Source: Ammoniphilus resinae
GTDB taxonomy: Bacteria; Bacillota; Bacilli; Aneurinibacillales; RAOX-1
Direction of reading: 5' to 3'
DNA length: 64,000 bases
NCBI RefSeq assembly: GCF_017873965.1
Contig: NZ_JAGGKT010000001.1
Span: forward strand, 496,001-560,000
Both the position numbers and the translations under genes were made by a program. A model generated the notes under the pieces. It was not told the DNA's origin, ran no database searches, and worked only from the letters and a program-made list of their open reading frames with translations. Of this stretch, positions 31,121 through 41,762 are shown one piece after another. How positions within the stretch are numbered: position 1 is the first letter of the stretch; every line of letters begins with the position of its first letter.

Positions 31121-32482
31121 TTAATTAGTAAGAGAAGAAACGATTTCCTCCAACTTCATCCCTCTCGACCCCTTAAAAAGAAGCGCATATTCCGGTGTAA
31201 GGAATTGTTGCAAAAATTCAGCAGCCTGCTCCTTTTTCTCAAAGTGCCGTGCGGGAACGCCGACGAGTTCCGAAATATAACGCGAATGATCACCTACCGT
31301 TACGACCATCTGAAAAGAATTACTTAGGGTATTAATGTGTTCTCCCACGCCACGATGAAAATCAATACTTTGTTCTCCAAGTTCAAACATATCTCCCAAA
31401 ACCAACACTTTTCTCAAATGAGGTAATATCCCGCTAAAGGTAGTGATAGAGCTTTTCATCGAAGTGGGGCTAGCGTTGTAAGCATCGTTAATCATAACGG
31501 TTTGACCAGAGTGTTTGACCAATTCAAATCGCATAGGGGAAATCGTAAGCGTTGTTAAGGAATTAGCGATTTCCTCCGAATTATAGCCTAATTGGTTTGC
31601 AATAAAAATCCCTGGCAGGGTATTCGAAACATTATGTAATCCAAACATCGGGATTGTGCATGTAAAAGAACTTTTGCCAATATGGACTTTATATAAGGTT
31701 CCACGATCTGTTGTTTGGATTTCTGATGCGTAAATGTCAGCAGATTCCCCTGTACGAAAAAAGTAAGCCTTTCCTGGATACAGATCACGTAGGTTGACAA
31801 CATATGGATTATCACCATTCAAGATGGCAAATCCATTGGGAGAGGTATGTGGAAGCAGTTCTCCTTTAGCTTTGGCGATGTTTTCTTTTGATCCTAAGTA
31901 CTCGATATGGGCATCGGTCACATTGACGATGACACTGATATCAGGTTTCGCAATGGAGGCGAGAAAATCAATTTCACCGGCGTGATTCATCCCCATCTCC
32001 AATACAGCTATTTCGTGATCCGGTCCAATTTGCAGTAGGGAAAGAGGCACACCCAAATGGTTATTGTAATTTTTATAGGTTTTAAATGTCTTTTTCTTGG
32101 ATTCTAAAATATGTGCGATCATATCTTTTGTTGTAGTTTTTCCGTTGCTTCCCGTGACGGCAATGATTGGAATTTGCAATTTGGAGCGGTAAAACTTTGC
32201 GATATTTGCAAAACCCATCGCAGTGTCTTCAACGACGACGTAAGCCATACCCTCTTGTTGTGGAATTTGTGTGATGTCGGAAATTAGGGCCGCTATTGCG
32301 CCATTTTCCTTTGCTGTCTGTAAAAAGTCATGTCCATCACGGGCACCGCCTGTTAAAGCAATGAACATCGATTGGCTGCTTAACATTCTTGTATCAAAGT
32401 GAAAGGTGTCAATCTTTAAAGAAGGCTGCCCCGCTACTAATCTGCCACCGGTAGCCTGACAGATTTCAGCTAATGTCAACAT
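31121..32482 (-). CDS. murF: MurF, UDP-MurNAc-tripeptide:D-Ala-D-Ala ligase
   Basis: A 453-residue cytoplasmic Mur ligase that adds D-Ala-D-Ala to the UDP-MurNAc-tripeptide. P-loop AVTGSNGKTTTKD, EMGMNHAGEID and NDAYNASPTSMKSS are the MurF signatures. ATG 32482 is chosen because GGAGG lies 7 bases upstream; the in-frame TTG at 32497 overlaps that site. It faces ddl. Confidence 0.95.
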   Translation of the reverse strand: MLTLAEICQATGGRLVAGQPSLKIDTFHFDTRMLSSQSMFIALTGGARDGHDFLQTAKENGAIAALISDITQIPQQEGMAYVVVEDTAMGFANIAKFYRSKLQIPIIAVTGSNGKTTTKDMIAHILESKKKTFKTYKNYNNHLGVPLSLLQIGPDHEIAVLEMGMNHAGEIDFLASIAKPDISVIVNVTDAHIEYLGSKENIAKAKGELLPHTSPNGFAILNGDNPYVVNLRDLYPGKAYFFRTGESADIYASEIQTTDRGTLYKVHIGKSSFTCTIPMFGLHNVSNTLPGIFIANQLGYNSEEIANSLTTLTISPMRFELVKHSGQTVMINDAYNASPTSMKSSITTFSGILPHLRKVLVLGDMFELGEQSIDFHRGVGEHINTLSNSFQMVVTVGDHSRYISELVGVPARHFEKKEQAAEFLQQFLTPEYALLFKGSRGMKLEEIVSSLTN

Positions 32483-32601
32483 TGTGTATTCCTCCAATCC
32501 TTCCTATACCGTTCCATGCTATCACTAAGATTACGGGAACAGCAAGATAATTATACCAAGGATGGGAGGAGGATGAAGAAGGAAAAAAATAAATGTCGAT
32601 G

Positions 32602-32630
32602 TTGACCGGGAACTACAGGTGTAATATAAT
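32602..32630 (+). promoter_or_regulatory. SigA promoter of rpsU-yqeY
   Basis: TTGACC (32602-32607), 17 bases, TATAAT (32625-32630). Strong match, 60 bases upstream of rpsU. Confidence 0.85.
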
Positions 32631-32690
32631 AGACGTTGACAGTTCTCTGATAGGGTTGTCTTAATGGTTAATGCGGAGGGAGGGAAAGCA

Positions 32691-32864
32691 ATGTCTGAAG
32701 TTCGTGTTCGTAAAAATGAATCTCTTGATGCCGCTCTTCGCCGCTTTAAGCGTGAAACAGGTAAGGCTGGTATTCTAGCTGAACTGAAAAAGCGTAGGCA
32801 TTATGAAAAACCTAGTGTTGCACGTAAGAAGAAATCCGAAGCTGCTCGTAAGCGTAAGTTTTAG
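32691..32864 (+). CDS. rpsU: 30S ribosomal protein S21
   Basis: A 57-residue basic protein; [20 protein letters not shown] and the lysine-rich tail match S21. ATG 32691 has GGAGGGAGGG upstream. In frame with an earlier ATG that lacks family support. Linked to yqeY as in B. subtilis. Confidence 0.97.
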   Translation: MSEVRVRKNESLDAALRRFKRETGKAGILAELKKRRHYEKPSVARKKKSEAARKRKF

Positions 32865-32880
32865 GAGGATTGGTTGAAAG

Positions 32881-33324
32881 ATGAGTCTAGTTGAAACACT
32901 TACCGGTGATATGAAGCAAGCAATGAAGGATAAGGATAAGCTCAAACTCTCCGTCATCCGCATGGTGAAGTCTTCAATTAAGAATGAAGAAATTAACCAA
33001 GGTAAGGAGCTTTCCGAAGACCAAGTGCTAGCTTTGTTAAACCGTGAGTTGAAGCAAAGACGCGATTCCCTCCAAGAATTTGAAAAGGCGGGCAGAGAAG
33101 ATCTGGCCGAGCAATCACGAGCTGAGATGGAAGTTCTGTTGGCCTACTTGCCGAAGCAGCTTGAAGAATCTGAGATTCGTCAGATTGTCCAGGAAACGAT
33201 TGAGCAGGTGGGGGCAGCTTCTAAGAAGGATCTTGGAAAAGTGATGGGTGCCTTAATGCCAAAGGTAAGAGGTAAGGCAGACGGATCCCTAGTCAACAGA
33301 ATTGTTCAGGAATTGCTTCCTTAG
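32881..33324 (+). CDS. yqeY: YqeY family (GatB/YqeY domain) protein
   Basis: A 147-residue protein consisting of the helical YqeY domain that is shared with the tail of GatB. The SVIRMVKSSIKNEEI start and YLPKQLEESEIRQIV are typical. A tRNA-related role is guessed from the shared domain. It lies 16 bases after rpsU and ends at a terminator. Confidence 0.92.
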   Translation: MSLVETLTGDMKQAMKDKDKLKLSVIRMVKSSIKNEEINQGKELSEDQVLALLNRELKQRRDSLQEFEKAGREDLAEQSRAEMEVLLAYLPKQLEESEIRQIVQETIEQVGAASKKDLGKVMGALMPKVRGKADGSLVNRIVQELLP

Positions 33325-33334
33325 AACATAGGTG

Positions 33335-33372
33335 AACACCCTGTACTCCATAGAGTGCAGGGTGTTTTTATA
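33335..33372 (+). terminator. Terminator after yqeY
   Basis: AACACCCTGTACTC pairs with GAGTGCAGGGTGTT (one G-U), followed by TTTATATTTTTTTT. Confidence 0.92.
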
Positions 33373-33466
33373 TTTTTTTTTGAAACTAATTGTTTCTATT
33401 ATACGTAAGAAAAGAGTAGGAGGATGGAAATAATGTTATTCAATAACAGAGAAAGGAGGTCGTAGA

Positions 33467-34783
33467 GTGAGGGGAATTCTTGACTTTAAAAGAGTCCTTT
33501 TTCTTTCCATTGCATTTATTTTTTTCGTGCTTCCCACTCTTGGTACTGCTGAGAATGAAAAAGTCGTGTATCTTGTGCCTGTGGAACAATCAATCGAGCA
33601 AGGGCTTTTCAAATTCATGGAAAGAGCCTTTCAGGAAGCGGAACAATATGAAGCAGATGCTATTTTCCTGAAAATAAACACACCAGGTGGCGAGGTTCAG
33701 GCGGCGAACGAGATTGGCCAATTGATCAGAAGCGAGAAGATTCCGGTTATTGCTTACGTCGAGAATGAGGCTTTTTCAGCAGGTACATATATTGCGCTGA
33801 ATGCGGATCAGATTATTATGACTCCGGGAAGTGCGATCGGATCTGCTGCCCCTATTGATCTTGCTGGGAATATGGCGGAAAAAAAGGTGCAGTCCGCTTG
33901 GACGAAAAAGATGGTGAGTGCAGCAGAAATGAACCAGCGTGACCCTCAGATTGCAGCTGCTATGGTCGATCCTAAGATCGAAATCGAAGGTATCACAATG
34001 AAGGGAGAGATCCTTTCTCTGGATTCCAAAATGGCGGAGCAACTTGGCTATGCTGAGGCGGTCGTACCATCTTTGGAAAAGGCGCTAGAAGAGACTGGAT
34101 TTAATGACGCTACGGTGATTTCCATTGAATCAACGATGGGTGAAAAGGTAGCAAGGTTTGTTACCAACCCGTTTATTATGCCGCTCTTATTGACGTTAGG
34201 TCTTGTTGGGATTGCTGTTGAACTTTTTATCCCTGGCTTTGGGCTGCCAGGAGTGATTGGAATCTTGTCCTTTGCACTCTATTTCTTCGGTCATTATATT
34301 GCCGGGTTTGCTAATTTCCTGCATATTATCCTCTTCGTTGTCGGAATCCTTTTATTATTTATTGAAGTGGTAATTCCGGGCTTTGGTATTTTCGGCGGAT
34401 TGGGTATTGTGTCTATACTCTCGGGAATAGTGATGGCAGCTTATGATACTTCATCGGGCTGGTTATCGCTTGGAATTGCGATTGTTGTAACCATCGTTGT
34501 GATGATTTTTGTGGTGAAATACTTTGGCTATAAAGGGGTCTGGAATAAATTTATTCTAAAAGACCAACAGAAAAATGAAGAAGGATATCGCGCAGCAAAA
34601 GTGCAAATCGATTTGGCAGGTAAAATAGGAGAAGCCATCACACCGCTCCGTCCAGCTGGGACGATAGAGATTGAAGGAAACCTAGTTGATGTAGTAACAG
34701 AAGGGGGTTTTGTGGAGAAGGGTAAACCTGTGATCGTCCTTCGCGTAGAAGGCTCAAGGGTAGTCGTAAGGGAAAAAAGATAA
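33467..34783 (+). CDS. yqeZ: NfeD family protein with ClpP-like domain
   Basis: A 438-residue membrane protein of the long NfeD type. It has a signal peptide (about residues 5-25), an outer ClpP/SppA-like serine protease domain with the probable nucleophile in AFSAGTYIAL and INTPGGEVQA before it, then four to five membrane segments (230-350) and a C-terminal OB-fold NfeD domain. It forms a pair with the flotillin FloA, next in the operon. GTG start behind AAAGGAGGT. Confidence 0.92.
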   Translation: MRGILDFKRVLFLSIAFIFFVLPTLGTAENEKVVYLVPVEQSIEQGLFKFMERAFQEAEQYEADAIFLKINTPGGEVQAANEIGQLIRSEKIPVIAYVENEAFSAGTYIALNADQIIMTPGSAIGSAAPIDLAGNMAEKKVQSAWTKKMVSAAEMNQRDPQIAAAMVDPKIEIEGITMKGEILSLDSKMAEQLGYAEAVVPSLEKALEETGFNDATVISIESTMGEKVARFVTNPFIMPLLLTLGLVGIAVELFIPGFGLPGVIGILSFALYFFGHYIAGFANFLHIILFVVGILLLFIEVVIPGFGIFGGLGIVSILSGIVMAAYDTSSGWLSLGIAIVVTIVVMIFVVKYFGYKGVWNKFILKDQQKNEEGYRAAKVQIDLAGKIGEAITPLRPAGTIEIEGNLVDVVTEGGFVEKGKPVIVLRVEGSRVVVREKR

Positions 34784-34797
34784 GGGAGTGAAAGTGA

Positions 34798-35796
34798 ATG
34801 GATGGTTCAATTATTTCGTTATTTTTGTTAGTGGCTTTGGCTGTGATCGTCATTTCCGTATTTTTTACATTCGTCCCAGTAATGCTGTGGATTTCCGCCA
34901 TAGCTTCCGGTGTGTCGATTGGTATTTTCACCTTGGTTGGGATGAGACTTCGTCGGGTTATCCCGTCAAGGATCGTTAATCCATTAATCAAAGCGCGAAA
35001 GGCGGGGTTGGAGGTTACCTCCAATCAACTAGAAAGCCACTATTTGGCTGGAGGGAATGTTGACCGTGTCATCGATGCCTTGATTGCTGCAGAACGCGCG
35101 AATATTGATTTGTTGTTCGAACGGGCAGCGGCCATTGATTTGGCTGGACGGGATGTTCTTGAAGCTGTTCAAATGAGCGTAAATCCAAAGGTGATTGAAA
35201 CGCCGTTTGTCTCTGCTGTAGCACGCGATGGGATTGAGTTGAAGGTAAAAGCAAGAGTAACCGTACGTGCAAACATCGAAAGACTAGTCGGGGGAGCGGG
35301 TGAAGAGACGATCATTGCCCGCGTCGGGGAAGGGATTGTCACCTCCGTTGGTTCGTCTAACAGTCACAAGGAAGTACTCGAAAATCCCGATAAGATTTCT
35401 AAAACGGTTTTAAACAAAGGATTGGATTCGGGGACTGCCTTCGAAATTTTATCGATTGATATTGCTGACGTTGATGTAGGTCGCAACATTGGAGCGAATT
35501 TACAGATTGAACAGGCAGAAGCCGACAAACAAATTTCCCAAGCCCGTGCCGAAGAACGGCGTGCAATGGCGGTAGCATTCGAACAGGAAATGAAGGCTAG
35601 GGTTCAGGAAATGCAGGCGAAAGTGGTGGAGGCGGAAGCAGAAGTGCCACAAGCTATGGCTGAAGCTTTGCGTTCAGGAAAAATCGGTGTGATGGATTAT
35701 TTAAATATGAAAAATATTGATGCAGATACGTTGATGAGGGAATCATTTGGCCAACAGGTGGAAAAGGGTAAAAACCAACCGCCTGAGCAAAAGTAG
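34798..35796 (+). CDS. floA: Flotillin-like protein FloA
   Basis: A 332-residue protein of the bacterial flotillin family that organises membrane microdomains. An N-terminal membrane hairpin (residues 5-50) is followed by the conserved [18 protein letters not shown] and [18 protein letters not shown] segments, the SPFH-like core and a coiled coil rich in EAEADK and ARAEERR. SD GGGAGTG. It follows nfeD after 14 bases, the standard pair. Confidence 0.95.
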   Translation: MDGSIISLFLLVALAVIVISVFFTFVPVMLWISAIASGVSIGIFTLVGMRLRRVIPSRIVNPLIKARKAGLEVTSNQLESHYLAGGNVDRVIDALIAAERANIDLLFERAAAIDLAGRDVLEAVQMSVNPKVIETPFVSAVARDGIELKVKARVTVRANIERLVGGAGEETIIARVGEGIVTSVGSSNSHKEVLENPDKISKTVLNKGLDSGTAFEILSIDIADVDVGRNIGANLQIEQAEADKQISQARAEERRAMAVAFEQEMKARVQEMQAKVVEAEAEVPQAMAEALRSGKIGVMDYLNMKNIDADTLMRESFGQQVEKGKNQPPEQK

Positions 35797-35806
35797 GTAG
35801 GTTGAT

Positions 35807-36235
35807 ATGGATTTTTTGTTTGATTTGATTTTCGGGAACTTTTGGATCCTTATTCTGCTCTTTTGGCTGTTTCGCTCCCTCGGACGGGGAAAGGGAGAAG
35901 GCCAGCCGAATAGGAGGGAGCAGCGCCAACGGAAGTATCAGTATCCCCCATTAACACCAACAACGATGTCTGAGGGATGGGAGATGGAATCTCCACCTGT
36001 TAGGCAGGTGAAAAAGACTTCTAGACCGATTATGGTGGAAGAAGTGGCGCAGGAGCCTGTTGAGGAAAAGGTGCATCACAGCAGGAGAGAGAAAGTTGTT
36101 TCGCAGCCCACTGCTCATCAAACACCTGTATCACAGCCTATTCCTTCACCTGTGGAAGGCATGATGTGGAGCCAAGTTTTTGGCCCCCCACGCTCGAAGT
36201 TACCGCATCATACAGAAAGAAAAAATCGAAGATGA
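35807..36235 (+). CDS. Small membrane-anchored hypothetical protein, yqfB position
   Basis: A 142-residue protein with one N-terminal membrane segment (DLIFGNFWILILLFWLFRSLG) followed by a basic, Pro/Gln/Glu-rich, probably disordered tail. It lies 10 bases after floA in the same operon and is closed by a terminator. No known domain. A role with flotillin/NfeD is only suggested by position. Confidence 0.75.
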   Translation: MDFLFDLIFGNFWILILLFWLFRSLGRGKGEGQPNRREQRQRKYQYPPLTPTTMSEGWEMESPPVRQVKKTSRPIMVEEVAQEPVEEKVHHSRREKVVSQPTAHQTPVSQPIPSPVEGMMWSQVFGPPRSKLPHHTERKNRR

Positions 36236-36374
36236 AATAAGGAGGGTGGGTCCGGGTGGACCCACCCTTTTGTGTGTTCGGCAGCACAAGATAGGCTGAT
36301 GAGTAGGCAAATCCGCCAACTAATCGGACGAGCGTGTTCCATATGATCAGGCCCGGATTCGGACACGCTGACAT
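36138..36374 (-). CDS. Possible small antisense-strand protein, 78 residues
   Basis: ATG 36374 is preceded at 6 bases by GGGGGGAGGTG, an unusually good ribosome site. The start MSACPNPGLIIWNTLVRLVG contains a short hydrophobic stretch. Against it: the second half crosses the nfeD-operon terminator and the 3' end of the preceding gene on the other strand, and I recognise no family. The 300 bases 36236-36545 hold nothing else except the terminator. Confidence 0.3.
   Translation of the reverse strand: MSACPNPGLIIWNTLVRLVGGFAYSSAYLVLPNTQKGGSTRTHPPYFIFDFFFLYDAVTSSVGGQKLGSTSCLPQVKE
36243..36272 (+). terminator. Terminator of the nfeD-floA operon
   Basis: GGGTGGGTCC (36244-36253) pairs perfectly with GGACCCACCC (36258-36267), followed by TTTT. 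Confidence 0.92.
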
Positions 36375-36560
36375 GATTTACACCTCCCCCCTGTCGGAAT
36401 CATCGTGAAAATTCCCCCATCCCTAAATCAATCCCAACAGTCTCCTACTAATCCCAATTCATAAATGAAAAGGACGGAGCATAAATCTGAAGTAGTAAAG
36501 TCTTTGTTTCAGAGCTTTTTTTAATATGCGACAGTCCAATCGGATGTGGAAGGGGGAACA

Positions 36561-36851
36561 TTGGCCCGAATGAAAAATATATGGGGACGCCATCTGCGAA
36601 AAATTGCAGCAAAAATATTGGATCTCCCAGCCGATGTGACGATGGAAATGCCCAGGATTACAATGATTGGGCAAATTCATATGTACATAGAAAATCATCG
36701 TGGAGTTTTGCAATTCAGTGATAAAGAACTCCGTTTACTTTTAACAAAGGGGCAGCTTTTGGTACGAGGTGAAAAATTGGTCATCCGGGCGATCCTTTCA
36801 GAGGAAGTATTAATTGAAGGAAAGGTAAGTGGGGTGCAGTTTATAGAATAG
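36561..36851 (+). CDS. yqfC: Sporulation protein YqfC
   Basis: A 96-residue protein of the YqfC/YabP family, made in the mother cell during sporulation in B. subtilis. The DLPADVTMEMPRITMIGQIHMYIENHRG core is typical. TTG 36561 is favoured, with AAGGGGG 6 bases upstream; GTG 36546 and ATG 36570 are alternatives in frame. It precedes yqfD, its usual partner. Confidence 0.88.
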   Translation: MARMKNIWGRHLRKIAAKILDLPADVTMEMPRITMIGQIHMYIENHRGVLQFSDKELRLLLTKGQLLVRGEKLVIRAILSEEVLIEGKVSGVQFIE

Positions 36852-36948
36852 ATGGGTCAGATTGATAGCAAAAAATCAAAACGAACAGGCCCTTCTTCGG
36901 TCACTCCGAAGAGGGCAAAGGTTGATGGATAAAGGGGGACAACCATTT

Positions 36949-38142
36949 ATGCAGCATCGATGGATCAAGTGGTTTAACGGTTACCTGGTGATTATGATAA
37001 AAGGAAAACGGGTTGAACGATTAATTAATTTAGCCCTGCATAAGAAGATAGAGATTTGGCAGATTTCAAGATTTGATGAGCAACGAGGAAGGATGTCTAT
37101 TCAGCTAATAGATTTTTTTCGACTAAAACCTTTGCTAAAGGAAACAGGATGCCGCACAAGAATTATTAGCAAACATGGCTTTCCTTTCCTCCTTACAAAG
37201 TTAAGAAAGAGATATGCTTTTGTTGGGGGATTTTTGGCGTTTTTGTGCATGTTATTCGTTCTATCGAATGTAATTTGGTCTGTGGAGGTTGTGGGAACGG
37301 AGAAAATCCCCAAATCTCAAGTGCTAGAAATGGCTAAACAAGTTGGCATCCAGGAAGGGAAGCTCAGCCTTTTTTTGGACGACCCTGACAAGATTAAAGC
37401 AAGGCTTATGGAAAAAATACCCGATGCTTCCTGGATCGGTTTTCGCATGAATGGCACGAAGGCGGAAATCCGGGTGGTTGAAAAGATTATTCCCGAGGAA
37501 AAGCAAGTCCTTGGTCCACAGCATATCGTTGCAAAAAAATCAGCTGTTATTCATGATATTTTCACCACACACGGCAAACAAATGGTGCGGCCAAATGATT
37601 TTGTCAAGAAGGGGGATCTATTAATTTCCGGGTTAATCGGCAAGGAGGAAAGCCCGGTTGCTGTAGCAGCAAAGGGAGTCGTGGAAGGGGAAGTATGGTA
37701 CGAAACCGAAGCAGTCATTCCACGATTGAAGAAACAGGCCATCTATACAGGGGAAAAACATCGTAATATTTATTTGAGGTTATGGGGCTACGAATTAAAA
37801 ATCTGGGGGTTTGGAGAACTTGCCATCAGCAAATATGAAATAGAAGAAGAAAACCATATGCTCCACTGGCGTGATAAACAATTCCCAGTAGGAATCAAAG
37901 TCGAAGACTTATTAGAATGTGAATTTAAGCAGATTAAGATTAGTACAGAAGAAGCGGTTGCCACAGCGAAGGAAGCAGTTAAACAAGATGTTCTGGCAAA
38001 AATGAAAACGGGTGGATATATCAAAGAGGAAAAAGTTTTGCACCAACGAGAAGAGAATGATAAAGTTTATATAAAGATGCATATCATTGCCATTGAAGAT
38101 ATTGCATTAGAGAAACCTATAATTATACAACAAGGAGATTGA
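36949..38142 (+). CDS. yqfD: Sporulation protein YqfD
   Basis: A 397-residue sporulation membrane protein, the same length as in B. subtilis. It starts with the WIKWFNGYLVIMIKGKRVERLIN motif, has one or two membrane segments near residues 83-103 (FVGGFLAFLCMLFVLSNVIW) and a POTRA-like segment after them. ATG 36949 follows AAAGGGGGAC. The TTG 87 bases upstream gives a non-family extension. Its stop overlaps the region of the phoH start. Confidence 0.9.
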   Translation: MQHRWIKWFNGYLVIMIKGKRVERLINLALHKKIEIWQISRFDEQRGRMSIQLIDFFRLKPLLKETGCRTRIISKHGFPFLLTKLRKRYAFVGGFLAFLCMLFVLSNVIWSVEVVGTEKIPKSQVLEMAKQVGIQEGKLSLFLDDPDKIKARLMEKIPDASWIGFRMNGTKAEIRVVEKIIPEEKQVLGPQHIVAKKSAVIHDIFTTHGKQMVRPNDFVKKGDLLISGLIGKEESPVAVAAKGVVEGEVWYETEAVIPRLKKQAIYTGEKHRNIYLRLWGYELKIWGFGELAISKYEIEEENHMLHWRDKQFPVGIKVEDLLECEFKQIKISTEEAVATAKEAVKQDVLAKMKTGGYIKEEKVLHQREENDKVYIKMHIIAIEDIALEKPIIIQQGD

Positions 38143-38147
38143 GGTTT

Positions 38148-39122
38148 TTGCCAGTTCAAGAGGATACAGTAAAAGTTCGACTAAAAGACGCAGCAACTGC
38201 CATAACTCTTTTCGGCCCACAGGATGCTTACCTCAAAAAAATAGAAGAAGCTACACCTGCGAAAATCACTGCCAGGAGTGAGGAAATTACGATTTCCGGT
38301 GATCCGGAGGAAATTTCCTTATTGCGAAGATTGTTTGAGGTTCTTGCTTTATTAATCAGCCGTGGGATCCAGCTAGCAGAACGGGATATTACCTATGCAA
38401 TTGATTTGGCAAGACGTGGAACTCTTGATGAATTGCTGGAACTATATGACGAGCAAATTGCCGTTACAGCCAAAGGCAAACCGATTCGGGCGAAAACATT
38501 AGGCCAGCGGCATTACGTAACGAAGATTCAAAGAAATGATATAGTCTTTGGGATCGGACCTGCAGGAACCGGGAAAACTTACCTAGCTGTCGTGCTTGCG
38601 GTTGCCGCGATGAAGAGCGGGACGGTAAAGAAGATTGTACTGACCCGTCCAGCCGTTGAGGCAGGAGAAAACCTGGGATTCCTTCCTGGAGATTTGCAGG
38701 AGAAGGTAGACCCTTACTTACGTCCATTATATGACGCCTTAAATGATGTATTGGGAATGGAAACAGTCAACCGTTTCATGGAGCGAGGAACGATTGAAGT
38801 TGCGCCACTGGCCTATATGCGAGGGAGAACGCTTGATGATTCCTTCGTCATTTTGGATGAAGCCCAGAATACAACACCAGAACAAATGAAAATGTTTTTG
38901 ACACGTTTAGGATTTGGCTCCAAAATGGTAATTACAGGGGATGTTACGCAGATTGATCTGCCAAAAGGGAAACGCTCCGGTCTGAAAGACGCAGAAAAAG
39001 TATTGGCCAATATCCCTGGAATTTCTTTAGTTTATATGTCAGAACTAGACGTAGTAAGGCATCCTTTAGTTCACAAAATTATTAGAGCTTATGGAACGGC
39101 AGAAGCGGATAACCAGAAATAA
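38148..39122 (+). CDS. phoH: PhoH family ATPase
   Basis: A 324-residue protein with an N-terminal KH-like region and the PhoH ATPase domain: Walker A GPAGTGKTYLA, Walker B FVILDEAQNTT. The family is linked to RNA metabolism, and its gene usually precedes ybeY, as here. TTG 38148 is placed 10 bases after AAGGAG; TTG 38139 overlaps the yqfD stop and is too close to that site. Confidence 0.94.
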   Translation: MPVQEDTVKVRLKDAATAITLFGPQDAYLKKIEEATPAKITARSEEITISGDPEEISLLRRLFEVLALLISRGIQLAERDITYAIDLARRGTLDELLELYDEQIAVTAKGKPIRAKTLGQRHYVTKIQRNDIVFGIGPAGTGKTYLAVVLAVAAMKSGTVKKIVLTRPAVEAGENLGFLPGDLQEKVDPYLRPLYDALNDVLGMETVNRFMERGTIEVAPLAYMRGRTLDDSFVILDEAQNTTPEQMKMFLTRLGFGSKMVITGDVTQIDLPKGKRSGLKDAEKVLANIPGISLVYMSELDVVRHPLVHKIIRAYGTAEADNQK

Positions 39123-39172
39123 GGATATCCCAAACAACGAAACCTGGAATTTTTCCAAAGGAGTTGCTTACA

Positions 39173-41338
39173 GTGAAACTAAGGCTATTCCGAGGATTTA
39201 GACATATTCCGGAAACCTGGAATTCAAGTTTACTGATTCGATTTATCCTTTTTATGTTGATGGCCCTAGGTCTTTATTTTTATCTGGTTGAAAGTGTTGT
39301 TCCTAAAACTTATGATTTACAGAAAAATACGATTAGCAATGTGACCGTTGCCGCCCCTATGGAAGTTGAGGATACGGAGGCGACGGCTATTTTGCGGGAA
39401 GAGGCAAAAGGGTCGATCAGTCCTGTGTATCAAATGCAGGAAGATATAACGAAGAACCAATTAAAGGTTCTCGACCATATCTATCGGAAAATTGCGGAAG
39501 TACGCATAGCCTCTGATCAAAATATGGAAGAACAGAATGAAGGAAACGGTCTGACCCCTCCGGTCATCCTAGGAGAACCCAATCAGGCAATGATTACCCA
39601 TTTAAGGGATAATATTCCTTATCAATTCACCGATGAAACCTACCGCACAATGCTAAAACAGTCCCCAGAAGCCTTGGCGACGATGAAGACAATTTCCAGT
39701 AATATCTTGAGTACAGTAATGCTGGATGGCGTTAGGATGAATGAGGGGATGGGGGAAGCGCAGAAAAAGGTGTCTGAACTGCTTGCTACAAGCGATTTGG
39801 AAATAAAGGCGCGGGAAGCCATAAAAGAAATTGTTTCCTCAGCTATTGTACCGAATATTGTGTTCGATGAGGAGGCAACAGAACAGGCCAAAGAAACTGC
39901 CTTTCGTTCCGTGAAGCCGGTAAAGATTTATAAAGGTGAAATCCTTGTTGGAGAAGGCGAATATATTACAGATGAAATTTATCGGAAATTAGGGATTGCC
40001 GGTTTATTGACGCATCATCCTAATTATTCTCCTTATTTCGGGTTAGGCCTACTAGTTCTTTTGATCACTTTGTTCTTTTATCATTATATTTCTCACAGCT
40101 CATTGGAAATGGCCAGAAACAACAAACAGCTGCTGATGTTCCTCGTGATTATTTTGCTTAATCTGTTAACGATGAAAATAATCGGGTTAGGTCAAGATTT
40201 AGGTTATATGTTTTCGGGTTTCCTCGTTCCTGCAGCGTTTGGAAGCATGTTAATTACGTTGTTTTTGGATCTCCGCTTGGCCTTGTTTTCAGGGGGGATG
40301 TTTGCCATTGCGGCAGGTTTTATCTTTAATGCTGATAGTGCTACTTTTTTCGATTACCGATACGCATTTGTTGTTTTGGCAAGCACTATTGCAGGGGCTT
40401 ATTCTTTAAGAAAACCCACACAGCGAAGAAATATTCTAGCTTCTGGCTTAATTGTAGTTGCTGCCAATCTGGCAGTGATCTCAGCCGTATATATGCTTTT
40501 TTATTCCTTTAACTGGTCTGATTTAGGTAAACTGTATGGGTTTGGTGTGATTAACGGGTTGCTGTCTGCTGTTTTAACGATTGGTTTCATTCCGTTTTTT
40601 GAGTCAGCTTTTGGTATTCTCTCAACAATGAAGTTAATTGAGTTGTCTAATCCAAACCATCCGTTATTGCGAAGACTGCTAATGGAAACACCGGGAACTT
40701 ATCATCACAGTATTATGGTCGCTAATCTATCTGAAGCCTCCTCTGAGGCAATTGGCGCAAACGGGTTGCTCTCACGCGTAGGTTCTTATTATCACGACGT
40801 AGGGAAAATGAAGCGGCCGCATTTCTTTATTGAAAACGTCGTTGGCCGTGAGAACCCCCACGACCGAATCGCGCCAAGTTTAAGCCGCACAATTATCATT
40901 GCCCATCCGTATGATGGGGCGAAAATGTTAGAAGAATATAATATTCCTAAGGCGATTCGTGATATTGCTGAACAGCACCATGGAACCACTTTGCTCAAGT
41001 TCTTCTATCATAAGGCATGCAAGGAATCCGACAGTTTGATCCCGGAGTCGGACTATCGCTATCCCGGTCCCAAAGCGCAAACCAAAGAGGCAGCAATCGT
41101 AGGAATTTGCGATAGTGTAGAGGCGGCAGTCCGCTCCTTGGCTAAGCCTACACCAGACAAAATCGAAGGGCTTGTACGGAAAATTGTGAAGGATCGATTA
41201 GATGACGGCCAGTTAAATGAATGTGATTTAACTCTGCATGAATTGGAGATCATTACACGTACGATCTGTGAAACTCTACAGGGGATTTTTCACAACCGTA
41301 TTGAATATCCGGAAGAGATCGAGGTGAAACAGGCTTGA
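39173..41338 (+). CDS. pgpH: PgpH/YqfF-type c-di-AMP phosphodiesterase
   Basis: A 721-residue membrane enzyme that hydrolyses the second messenger c-di-AMP. In order: an N-terminal membrane segment, a large outer 7TMR-HDED domain (to about residue 280), seven membrane segments and a cytoplasmic HD domain. The metal ligands lie in [18 protein letters not shown] and AEQHHGT. GTG 39173 follows AAAGGAG at 9 bases. The phoH-yqfF-ybeY-dgkA order is that of B. subtilis. Confidence 0.94.
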   Translation: MKLRLFRGFRHIPETWNSSLLIRFILFMLMALGLYFYLVESVVPKTYDLQKNTISNVTVAAPMEVEDTEATAILREEAKGSISPVYQMQEDITKNQLKVLDHIYRKIAEVRIASDQNMEEQNEGNGLTPPVILGEPNQAMITHLRDNIPYQFTDETYRTMLKQSPEALATMKTISSNILSTVMLDGVRMNEGMGEAQKKVSELLATSDLEIKAREAIKEIVSSAIVPNIVFDEEATEQAKETAFRSVKPVKIYKGEILVGEGEYITDEIYRKLGIAGLLTHHPNYSPYFGLGLLVLLITLFFYHYISHSSLEMARNNKQLLMFLVIILLNLLTMKIIGLGQDLGYMFSGFLVPAAFGSMLITLFLDLRLALFSGGMFAIAAGFIFNADSATFFDYRYAFVVLASTIAGAYSLRKPTQRRNILASGLIVVAANLAVISAVYMLFYSFNWSDLGKLYGFGVINGLLSAVLTIGFIPFFESAFGILSTMKLIELSNPNHPLLRRLLMETPGTYHHSIMVANLSEASSEAIGANGLLSRVGSYYHDVGKMKRPHFFIENVVGRENPHDRIAPSLSRTIIIAHPYDGAKMLEEYNIPKAIRDIAEQHHGTTLLKFFYHKACKESDSLIPESDYRYPGPKAQTKEAAIVGICDSVEAAVRSLAKPTPDKIEGLVRKIVKDRLDDGQLNECDLTLHELEIITRTICETLQGIFHNRIEYPEEIEVKQA

Positions 41339-41762
41339 GTATTCAGGTGGAAATTCTTAATGAGCAAAAGGATGAGATTGCACCAACAATGATTGAGATG
41401 TTGAAGCAATTATTACAGAAGGGCGCGGAAATGGAGAAGGTAGAAGAGAAAGAAGTTGTCGTTACCCTTGTGGACAATGAACAAATTAAACAGCTTAATC
41501 GTGAGTTTCGAAATCTGGATAAACCAACAGACGTCCTATCTTTTCCTCTTGATGAAGAAGACAGCCTTGGTGACATCATTATTTCTATACCAAGGGCAAA
41601 AGAACAGGCAACCGAGTATGGCCATTCCTTTGAAAGAGAATTAGGTTTTTTAACGATCCATGGCTTTCTTCATCTGCTTGGTTACGACCATCATACCGAA
41701 GAGGAAGAGAAAGAAATGTTTGGGAAGCAGGAAAAAATTCTTAGCGAATATGGATTAAGCAG

